Origin: Anabaena cylindrica PCC 7122
Lineage (GTDB): Bacteria; Cyanobacteriota; Cyanobacteriia; Cyanobacteriales; Nostocaceae
Assembly: GCF_000317695.1 (NCBI RefSeq)
Contig: NC_019771.1
Span: forward strand, 2,670,001 to 2,734,000
Length of the DNA: 64,000 bases
Reading direction: 5' to 3'
A program made the translations under genes and the position numbers. Positions within the stretch are counted from its first letter, which is position 1, and every line of letters starts with the position of its first letter. Of this stretch, positions 1 through 6,812 are shown piece after piece. The notes under the pieces are model-generated. The model worked only from the letters and a program-made list of their open reading frames with translations. It was not told the origin of the DNA and ran no database searches.

Positions 1-87
1 ATCTATCAATCGACGCAAAAATGTAGATTTACCGCATCCAGAGTCTCCAGCTACTCCAATTAGTACCACGCGTTCCGGCTTAGTCAT
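1..87 (-). CDS. prk: Phosphoribulokinase, N-terminal 29 residues (partial)
   Basis: The reverse strand from position 87 reads MTKPERVVLIGVAGDSGCGK and continues STFLRRLID to the window edge. This is the start of cyanobacterial phosphoribulokinase, which phosphorylates ribulose-5-phosphate with ATP to make the Rubisco substrate in the Calvin cycle. The P-loop GDSGCGKS is visible, and the Cys in it is one of the redox-sensitive cysteines known in this family. An AGAGGAG Shine-Dalgarno lies about six bases before the ATG (plus-strand TCTCCT around 92-98), which fixes the start. The gene is divergent from petH across a long spacer. Only the N-terminus is present, but its match to the family is clear. 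Confidence 0.9.
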   Translation of the reverse strand, partial: MTKPERVVLIGVAGDSGCGKSTFLRRLID

Positions 88-435
88 AAATCTCCTCTAA
101 ATACTAAATGTCAATCAATATTTTTTTTCACACGGCAGATTTTTGAAGCCAGGTGTTTACCTCAATGATAATTTCCTGTGTTCTTGCTATCCAGCACGAA
201 ATTAGTATATTAGGCTAGTTGGCAATAAGGTTATATTTGTTACTTATTAGAACTATCCTGACTCTTGGCTGGTAAGTATTTAATCCTAGTGATATATTAG
301 ATTTTAACAGAAAGATGCATTCTGTAACAAGATTTGCTGTTAAAAATAATCTATTGGTGTACCAATTCAAAATGAATAATTTTTTCTGGTTCTATTTTTA
401 ACTGATTAAGATTGTGCAATTTTTGTCAATAAGTA

Positions 436-455
436 ATAATACTGTACAGTATTAT
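436..455. promoter_or_regulatory. 20-bp perfect palindrome, candidate operator
   Basis: The sequence ATAATACTGTACAGTATTAT is its own reverse complement over 20 bases. It has no loop and no T-run, so it looks more like a binding site for a dimeric regulator than a terminator. It lies 468 bp before the petH ATG and 349 bp before prk. The GTAC core resembles sites of several dimeric repressors, but no factor can be assigned from sequence alone. Confidence 0.4.
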
Positions 456-791
456 GTTAAGCGCGTAAAAAGACAAGTTTGTAGGGCAATAAATACTAGG
501 TATCGCTTTGGACATAGTCCTAGGTCTGGCGGGGCATAATTTTGTGGTAAAACCTGTTATATTAATGGGGTATAAAATCTATGTATTACTGTGAACTAAC
601 TTCCCAATAGATTATGGCTAGAAGCGGATAAAGCTGATTGGCTGGATATTCCTCTAGAAAAGATAGTTCACGAAAAAAAGATTAAATTGATTCACTATTA
701 ACATTCTGTCCAAGACTTATCCTCTACTTTAGAAGGTGAACAGGTGTGTTTTTTACCATACCCATATGTCTTGGCCGAGTGTACTTAGCAA

Positions 792-810
792 GGCATCATT
801 TAATGATGCC
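792..810 (+). promoter_or_regulatory. Stem-loop in the petH leader
   Basis: GGCATCAT / TTA / ATGATGCC forms a perfect 8-bp stem with a 3-base loop, followed by GTTTTCCC. It sits about 112 bases before the petH ATG. It could be an attenuator or a structured 5' leader; the T-run is short for an intrinsic terminator. In other cyanobacteria petH leader structure is known to decide whether the long or short FNR isoform is made, so this hairpin is a reasonable candidate for that role here (inference). Confidence 0.45.
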
Positions 811-922
811 GTTTTCCCAGACGGCCAGTTTTGTGCAACTAAAATCCGGTAAACTAAAGCTGGCATAGGATGGGAATGTTTTTTTGATAAACGGTTAAGT
901 AAATATCGGAGTGGTAGAAAGA

Positions 923-2242
923 ATGTACAATCAAGGTGCTGTTGAGGGTGCTGCCAATATAGAATCAGGTAGCCGCGTCTTCGTTTACGAAGTGGTTGGT
1001 TTGCGTCAGAGCGAGGAAACTGATCAAACGGACTACCCAATTCGTAAAAGTGGCAGTGTGTTCATCAGAGTGCCTTACAACCGCATGAATCAAGAAATGC
1101 GACGGATCACTCGGCTAGGCGGCAAAATTGTTAGTATTCACCCTATAACAGTTCTAGAACCAGTCAATGGTAAAGCTGCTGTGGAGTTCTCTAACAGTGA
1201 AGTCAGCGAGTTAGTTACACCAGTGAATGCTGACAGTGAGGAAAATGGTAAAGCCACACCTGTGAATGCTAATAGTGAAGTCAAAGGCTTCGCTAAATCA
1301 CCTGCTAAGGATAAAAAAGGCAACACCATGACTCAAGGGAAAGCTAAACACGCTGATGTTCCTGTAAACACTTACCGTCCTAACGCTCCGTTTATTGGTA
1401 AGTGTATCTCGAATGAACCGTTAGTTAAGGAAGGCGGTATTGGTATTGTTCAGCACTTAAAGTTTGACCTTTCTACTGGCAATTTGAAGTATATCGAAGG
1501 TCAAAGTATTGGTATTATTCCTCCAGGTGTTGACAAAAACGGTAAGCCTGAAAAGCTCAGACTGTACTCGATTGCTTCAACTCGTCACGGCGATGATGTA
1601 GATGATAAGACAATCTCATTATGTGTTCGCCAATTAGAGTACAAACACCCAGAAAGTGGCGAGACAATCTACGGTGTTTGCTCTACTTATTTGACTCAGC
1701 TAAAACCAGGTGATGATGTCAAAATCACAGGGCCTGTAGGTAAAGAAATGTTGTTACCTGAAGATCCTGAAGCTAATGTCATCATGTTAGCAACAGGAAC
1801 AGGTATCGCTCCTATGCGGGCTTATCTGTGGCGGATGTTTAAGGATAATGAAAGAGCAGCTAATCCAGAATACCAATTTAAGGGATTCTCTTGGTTGTTG
1901 TTTGGAGTACCCACAACTCCTAACGTTCTTTACAAGGAAGAACTGGAAGAAATGCAACAAAAGTATCCAGATAACTTCCGCCTTACCTATGCTATCAGCC
2001 GGGAACAGAAAAACCCCGAAGGTGGCAGAATGTACATCCAAGATCGTGTGGCAGAACACGCTGATGAACTGTGGCAATTGATTAAAAAGGAAAAAACCCA
2101 CACTTACATTTGCGGGTTACGCGGTATGGAAGATGGTATTGATGCAGCTTTGACTGCTGCTGCTGCTAAGGAAGGTGTGACTTGGAGTAGTTACCAGAAG
2201 GATCTTAAGAAAGCACATCGTTGGCACGTAGAAACATACTAA
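923..2242 (+). CDS. petH: Ferredoxin-NADP(+) reductase with CpcD-like linker domain
   Basis: This is the photosynthetic ferredoxin-NADP(+) reductase, a FAD enzyme that passes electrons from ferredoxin to NADP+. The ATG at 923 (MYNQGAVEGA) is preferred over an in-frame GTG at 911 because it matches the family N-terminus. Residues about 15-75 form the CpcD-like domain that docks the enzyme on phycobilisomes (SGSRVFVYEVVGLRQ). A Ser/Asn/Lys-rich linker follows, with the repeated motif TPVNA(D/N)SE. The catalytic part carries the FAD motif RLYSIAS, CSTYL, the NADP motif GTGIAPMR and the C-terminal WHVETY. An internal in-frame ATG at 1328 (MTQGKAKHAD) coincides with the start of the short, linker-free isoform known from heterocystous cyanobacteria. 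hom follows on the same strand. Confidence 0.96.
   Translation: MYNQGAVEGAANIESGSRVFVYEVVGLRQSEETDQTDYPIRKSGSVFIRVPYNRMNQEMRRITRLGGKIVSIHPITVLEPVNGKAAVEFSNSEVSELVTPVNADSEENGKATPVNANSEVKGFAKSPAKDKKGNTMTQGKAKHADVPVNTYRPNAPFIGKCISNEPLVKEGGIGIVQHLKFDLSTGNLKYIEGQSIGIIPPGVDKNGKPEKLRLYSIASTRHGDDVDDKTISLCVRQLEYKHPESGETIYGVCSTYLTQLKPGDDVKITGPVGKEMLLPEDPEANVIMLATGTGIAPMRAYLWRMFKDNERAANPEYQFKGFSWLLFGVPTTPNVLYKEELEEMQQKYPDNFRLTYAISREQKNPEGGRMYIQDRVAEHADELWQLIKKEKTHTYICGLRGMEDGIDAALTAAAAKEGVTWSSYQKDLKKAHRWHVETY
1328..1330 (+). promoter_or_regulatory. Internal translation start for short FNR isoform
   Basis: An in-frame ATG (MTQGKAKHAD) at residue 136 of petH lies at the end of the linker, just before the catalytic domain. 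In related cyanobacteria a 34-kDa FNR lacking the phycobilisome domain is made by internal initiation at this place. The codon and context fit that knowledge. No strong Shine-Dalgarno is visible just upstream (GGCAACACC). Confidence 0.55.
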
Positions 2243-2254
2243 GTGCTGAGTACC

Positions 2255-2389
2255 GAGTGCTGAGTTATAAGTGAGTAGGGTGGGCAGTGCCTACCCTACA
2301 ATTGTTTTATATAGATGGCTGAGGAAAGAGGTCTCAGTTCTGGGGGGTAAAGTACTTAGATACTTTTGACTGTTCAGCACTCAGCACTC
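2255..2389. repeat. Inverted repeat between petH and hom
   Basis: GAGTGCTGAGT at 2255-2265 pairs perfectly with ACTCAGCACTC at 2379-2389. Part of the motif is also repeated directly next to each arm (AGTGCTGAG at 2242-2250, TTCAGCAC at 2373-2380). These GTGCTGA units are typical short dispersed repeats of Nostoc-type genomes. Folding would bring the petH end and hom start together; no T-run follows. Confidence 0.5.
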
Positions 2390-2428
2390 TAAGCTGAAGC
2401 ACTTAAAAATGAATTGGATGCAAAATCT

Positions 2429-3718
2429 GTGGGTGTAAAACTAGGAATATTAGGTTTAGGGACTGTGGGAACGGGTACTGTACAACTGTTGCAAGATACG
2501 GCAGGTCGTCACCCACTATTAAAAGAGATAGAATTATATCGGGTGGGAGTGCGATCGCTCTCCAAACCGCGTCAAGTAGAATTATCTACAGGGATAGTGA
2601 CTACGGATTTAGAAGCGATCGTCAATGATCCAGAGATAGATATAATTGTTGAAGTAATGGGAGGATTAGAACCAGCCAGAACACTCATCCTCACTGCTAT
2701 TAAAAATGGTAAACACGTAGTCACCGCAAACAAAGCCGCAATCTCCCGATTTGGTGCAGAAATATTCACTGCTGCCAATGAATCAGGGGTATATGTGATG
2801 CTAGAAGCTACCGTTGGCGGTGGTATCCCTGTCATTCAACCCCTCAAACAGTCTTTAAGTGTCAACCGAATTCGTGCCGTCACTGGGATTGTAAATGGTA
2901 CAACCAACTACATCCTCACAAGGATGCAAACAGAAGGTAGCGATTTCAATGATGTCTTAGCTGATGCCCAACAACTAGGCTATGCGGAAGCTGACCCAAC
3001 TGCTGATGTCGATGGCTTAGATGCAGCAGATAAAATTGCCATCTTGGCTTCATTAGGCTTTGGTGGCAGGATTAATTTACCAGATGTCTATTGTGAAGGC
3101 ATTCGTCAAGTTACAAAGACAGATATTGCCTACGCTGCCAAGTTGGGATTTGTGATTAAATTATTAGCCATAGCCAAAGTTCAAACTAGTGATAACTCTC
3201 AATTATCAGTTAGAGTTCATCCTACCCTAGTTCCCCAAACTCATCCTTTAGCTAGTATTAACGGTGTTTATAACGCCATTCTTGTCGAAGGAGAACCCAT
3301 TGGCCAGGTGATGTTTTTTGGTCCAGGTGCGGGTGCGGGTGCTACTGCTAGTGCTGTCTGTTCTGATATCTTGAATCTTGTCGCTACTCTCAAAACTAAT
3401 ACGCCCAAAACCAATCCCTTACTCGCTTGTAGACATCAAGATTACTGTCAAATTTCCCCAATTTCCCAATTAGTAACCCGATTTTATGCCCGTTTTTTAA
3501 CAAAAGACCAACCAGGTGTAATTGGCAAATTGGGTACTTGCTTTGGTAAATATGGCGTGAGCTTAGAGTCAGTAGTACAAACAGGCTTTCAGGAAAAACT
3601 CGCAGAGATTGTCGTTGTCACCCACGATGTCCGAGAAGGAGACTTTAGACAAGCTTTAGCCGAAATCCAAACCCTAGAAGCAATAGACAGTATTCCTAGC
3701 ATCTTGCGAGTGCTTTGA
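2429..3718 (+). CDS. hom: Homoserine dehydrogenase
   Basis: The enzyme reduces aspartate-semialdehyde to homoserine with NAD(P)H, on the path to threonine and methionine. Residues 1-130 form the Rossmann domain (LGILGLGTVGTGTVQLL). The catalytic core follows with ANKAAISRFGAEIF, GGGIPVI and GTTNYILTRM, and NPT-type YAEADPTADVDG. A C-terminal ACT domain (KDQPGVIGKLGTCFGKYG) suggests allosteric control by threonine, as in the family. The GTG at 2429 (MGVKLGILG) gives 429 residues and the usual N-terminus; a TTG at 2414 would add five residues. It lies 186 bp after petH on the same strand and ends convergent with the CAAD gene. Confidence 0.94.
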   Translation: MGVKLGILGLGTVGTGTVQLLQDTAGRHPLLKEIELYRVGVRSLSKPRQVELSTGIVTTDLEAIVNDPEIDIIVEVMGGLEPARTLILTAIKNGKHVVTANKAAISRFGAEIFTAANESGVYVMLEATVGGGIPVIQPLKQSLSVNRIRAVTGIVNGTTNYILTRMQTEGSDFNDVLADAQQLGYAEADPTADVDGLDAADKIAILASLGFGGRINLPDVYCEGIRQVTKTDIAYAAKLGFVIKLLAIAKVQTSDNSQLSVRVHPTLVPQTHPLASINGVYNAILVEGEPIGQVMFFGPGAGAGATASAVCSDILNLVATLKTNTPKTNPLLACRHQDYCQISPISQLVTRFYARFLTKDQPGVIGKLGTCFGKYGVSLESVVQTGFQEKLAEIVVVTHDVREGDFRQALAEIQTLEAIDSIPSILRVL

Positions 3719-3783
3719 GGAGAAAAGGAGCAGGGTGCAGGGTGGGGAGAAAAATTAATTCTTTCTCCTGATAGCGTGGCGTA

Positions 3784-3813
3784 AGTAGGGGCATATTGCA
3801 ATACGCCCCTACT
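3784..3813. terminator. Palindromic repeat between convergent genes
   Basis: AGTAGGGGCATATTG is followed at once by CAATACGCCCCTACT, a 15-bp stem with a single G-T pair. It lies between the convergent ends of hom and the CAAD gene and could end transcription from both sides. The same palindrome recurs in degraded form at 35654-35680 and 39658-39675, so it is a dispersed repeat of this genome. Confidence 0.55.
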
Positions 3814-3830
3814 CCTGAACTCCTTAATAC

Positions 3831-4271
3831 TTAAGATTCTGAAGTGTCTTTGCCAATAACTTGCGACTTGAGGGTGGTAATTTCACCAGTTAACTCTTGC
3901 CGAGTTGAAGCTTTGAGTAAATAACGATAAACAAACCAGGCAGAATAACCGATCCCAATTAACTCAAAGGTAGGTGCTACCAAAGGAATATCATTGAGAG
4001 AATCTAGTACAGCCAATAATACCTTAACGGCAACAATTGTTGTAATCACTAATCCCAAGCTAACTATAGGCTGCTTGTATTGATTAAAGAAGTTACCTAG
4101 ATAGTCAGGCAATGTACCTAGAAAGCCAGAAATTTGTTGCCCATATTTCATCCATTGTTCTTGAGACTGTACAGGAGGCTGGAGTTTGGTAATGCTTCCT
4201 GTTTGGTTGTTAATATCTGGAATTGTTGTCTCTTTTAACTTGGTTTCTGTTGTATATTCTGGTTCTTGCAT
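3831..4271 (-). CDS. CAAD domain protein (thylakoid membrane, CurT-like)
   Basis: This 146-residue protein has a polar, Thr/Gln-rich N-terminus (about 1-60) followed by a CAAD domain with two predicted membrane helices around residues 68-88 (PIVSLGLVITTIVAVKVLLA) and 97-118 (APTFELIGIGYSAWFVYRY), then a short coiled tail. CAAD domains are cyanobacterial and plastid membrane modules, found alone (CurT/CURT1-like, shaping thylakoids) or attached to aminoacyl-tRNA synthetases. An AGGAG five bases before the ATG at 4271 decides the start; a longer reading from 4298 lacks such a site. It is monocistronic and convergent with hom. The membrane-curvature role is inferred from the family. Confidence 0.82.
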   Translation of the reverse strand: MQEPEYTTETKLKETTIPDINNQTGSITKLQPPVQSQEQWMKYGQQISGFLGTLPDYLGNFFNQYKQPIVSLGLVITTIVAVKVLLAVLDSLNDIPLVAPTFELIGIGYSAWFVYRYLLKASTRQELTGEITTLKSQVIGKDTSES

Positions 4272-4959
4272 TTTCACTCCTATAGTTTTGATAGTCAAGT
4301 TTTCTTAATCCGCACAATTTCAACCACAAGGATGTTGAGTAGACAAAGGACTCCTGGATCAGCAAGATGGGATTGAGATTACAAAAGATTTTTAGTGTCC
4401 TCAATAACCATAATTTTCCTGTTACAGATACTGCATCAACTACAAGGTAGAAAATCAGTGGGGAGATAGAAGTCAAAAGGTGACAGGATATATTAAAATC
4501 AACTTTCTGAGTTCTGTCTTGTAAATTAACTGTAATTCTCAGGTTGTGATGATCCCAGGCCATGTCAGTTACTCATCATCGTACTCATTGAAGTACAAAT
4601 CATGCAAAAATTAGTCTACCTCTGAAGCATACAAGTTTAAACGCTGATTTTATCTGAATATTAAAGCTATCTTCAGCCGCGTTCGTCAATTAACTTATTC
4701 AGATTGATATTAATATGTAACAATTATTTGGTCTGTTCAGATAGACTAGACATTAAAGGCATTTTATGATATGCATTTATCCCGATAAGAGGATAAGCAT
4801 GAATTATCAGTCTTACTATAACTCTAAGCTATGTATTTTGTAAAAAATGATTTATTCCTATTATTACAGAGGATAATGTTAATGTTAATCATATTCCCAC
4901 TGATTATAAAAGCTAGACTGGGTTGGTAATATTGGTGAGAGGGTAAAAAAATTGTAGGG
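4272..4959. other. Intergenic region without recognised gene
   Basis: These 688 bp separate the divergent CAAD gene and histidine kinase gene. An open stretch on the minus strand (about 4299-4563) overlaps the CAAD gene in another frame, has no codon-use or family signal, and is not considered coding. A weak hairpin around 4770-4800 (GCATTTATC / GATAAGCATG) is the only structure noticed. Promoters for both genes must lie here but cannot be pinpointed. Confidence 0.5.
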
Positions 4960-6684
4960 ATGCCAGATGAAAACCCAACCCTTGTTGGCAAAAATTTACA
5001 AATCAAAAAAGTGTCAACTGAAGAGCCAAAAATAGAAGAACTCCCAACTATAGAATTTCCCTCCCGTGGTAAGCTTAAGGCTAGTTCTTGGCGTATCCAT
5101 CAGAAAATCGGTTATGGTTACTTTTTGGCTATTGCAATTGGCTTTTTTGGTTCCCTAACTGGACTGGTGCTGGCTAACTATTACCGGGGAAGAGAGGTTA
5201 GGCAATTTAACCAGGCTTATCAACAAGAACAGTTATTAAACAATTATAAAGATGCAGTAATTGAAGCACAATTACATAGTTCTAACTTAGTGGCTGTATT
5301 GGGAGATGCACGAAAGCTCAACAATAAAAAAGGTGAATTTATTGAGTCTGTTGCTCAAGCACAGAAGATAGAGAAAAACATCTCTCTATATATAGATAGT
5401 AATCCTCAGATATTAGCGGCAAATAGAACTACTTTACAGACTTTATTATTCAATTATTCAAATTATTTAGAAGACTATATTCGGCAAATAGAGGATATTT
5501 TACTGCAACTTGATCTTCAAAGCGCACAGCCACAACAATTGGACATAGCGCGAGAGAGGCTGCTGGCTGTTATGGATAGTCAAACAGTCGATGATTTGAA
5601 TAGTTTATCAGATCAATTGACGAAGATTTTACAAACTGCTCAATCACAAGAGCGGGAGAGACGGGGAGATGTAGAGCAAGCTAGATTTGTTGAGAGATTT
5701 ATTGTTATGGCCAGTATGCTCTTATCTGTAGCGATCGCTGCTATTATGGCATGGCGGACTAGTCGAGCGATCGCAGAACCAGTCATTACTGTAACTCAAG
5801 TAGCTGAACAGGTAGCCAGAAAATCTAATTTTGATTTACGCGCTCCTGTCACCACCGATGATGAAATCGGCTTACTTGCTAAATCTTTAAATCGCTTAAT
5901 TGAGCGAGTATCTGAGCGAACGAAACAGCTACAACAAGCTAAAGAATTAGCGGAAGCAGCCAGTAAAGCTAAAAGCCAATTTTTGGCAAACGTTAGCCAC
6001 GAGTTACGCACACCGTTAAATGCAGTAATTGGTTTAAGTCAACTATTACAAGATGATGCGATAGATGTCGGTGTCACCCCAGATTTTATCGCTGATTTAG
6101 AAACTATCAATTCTGCCGGTAGACATTTGCTAGAACTGATTAACGACATCCTCGACTTGTCAAAAATCGAAGCTGGAAAAATGACTCTCTACCCAGAGAC
6201 ATTTGAAATTATAAATTTGATTAATAATGTAGTTCTCACTGTTAAACCAGCAATTGAAAAAAATGGCAATATATTAGTTTTAGATTGTGATGTTCCATTG
6301 GGAACAATGTATGCAGACCAAACTAGAATGCGACAAGTATTATTAAATATACTCAGCAATGCAGCCAAATTTACCACAAACGGCAAAGTAACGCTGGTTA
6401 TCAAGAATGAGAACACAAACCTATTAAAAGAAGCTCCTTTAGGTGTGATTACTTTTACTGTGATTGATACAGGTATTGGAATGTCACCCAGTCAGCAGCA
6501 GCAGTTATTTAAACCCTTTACACAAGGTGATGCTTCAACTACCAAGAAATATGGTGGTACAGGCTTGGGATTAGCCATTAGCCGTCATTTTTGCCAGATG
6601 ATGGGAGGAGAGATTATGGTCAGTAGTCAGCTTGGCGTTGGCTCTACTTTTAAGGTAAGTTTACCATTAACCGTGCAACATTGA
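4960..6684 (+). CDS. Membrane-bound sensor histidine kinase
   Basis: This 574-residue two-component sensor has a cytoplasmic N-terminal tail and a first membrane helix around residues 51-74 (GYGYFLAIAIGFFGSLTGLV). A helical sensory region rich in Gln, Leu and Asn (about 75-245) follows, then a second helix at about 247-266. A HAMP linker, a short coiled coil, the HisKA domain with the H-box SHELRTPLNAVIGLS (His347) and an ATPase domain complete it. The N-box NILSNAAKFT (about 464), G1 DTGIGM (about 504) and G2 GGTGLGLAI (about 533) are all intact, so it should be catalytically competent. No receiver domain is attached and no response regulator lies nearby, so its partner is unknown. It is a stand-alone gene before the helicase. 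Confidence 0.9.
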   Translation: MPDENPTLVGKNLQIKKVSTEEPKIEELPTIEFPSRGKLKASSWRIHQKIGYGYFLAIAIGFFGSLTGLVLANYYRGREVRQFNQAYQQEQLLNNYKDAVIEAQLHSSNLVAVLGDARKLNNKKGEFIESVAQAQKIEKNISLYIDSNPQILAANRTTLQTLLFNYSNYLEDYIRQIEDILLQLDLQSAQPQQLDIARERLLAVMDSQTVDDLNSLSDQLTKILQTAQSQERERRGDVEQARFVERFIVMASMLLSVAIAAIMAWRTSRAIAEPVITVTQVAEQVARKSNFDLRAPVTTDDEIGLLAKSLNRLIERVSERTKQLQQAKELAEAASKAKSQFLANVSHELRTPLNAVIGLSQLLQDDAIDVGVTPDFIADLETINSAGRHLLELINDILDLSKIEAGKMTLYPETFEIINLINNVVLTVKPAIEKNGNILVLDCDVPLGTMYADQTRMRQVLLNILSNAAKFTTNGKVTLVIKNENTNLLKEAPLGVITFTVIDTGIGMSPSQQQQLFKPFTQGDASTTKKYGGTGLGLAISRHFCQMMGGEIMVSSQLGVGSTFKVSLPLTVQH

Positions 6685-6812
6685 AACTCTTAGCGTCGCC
6701 TTAGCCATAGGGCTGTCTTATCCCAACGACAATTTTTAACGCCAACCTACCTATTGTACTCTGAACCAATAGCTACAATTTATAGATGTTAACGCATCTT
6801 CCTCCCATATCC

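Larger units (their letters stand above)
88..922. promoter_or_regulatory. Divergent prk-petH intergenic region (835 bp)
   Basis: This AT-rich spacer must hold the prk promoter (minus) and the petH promoter and leader (plus). Visible structure: a 20-bp perfect palindrome at 436-455 and an 8-bp stem hairpin at 792-810 in the probable petH leader. A short open stretch at 600-701 reads like the end of a protein but has no start. No canonical NtcA site (GTA-N8-TAC) was found by eye; the nearest is GTA-N9-TAC at 433-447, overlapping the palindrome. Confidence 0.6.

Noticed and set aside
433..447. NtcA-binding site before petH
   Set aside because: The spacing is GTA-N9-TAC, one base more than the consensus, and no suitable -10 element at the right distance was clear. 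Kept only as a palindrome.
4299..4563. Minus-strand open frame upstream of and overlapping the CAAD gene
   Set aside because: It overlaps the CAAD gene in another frame, has no Shine-Dalgarno and no recognisable protein pattern.
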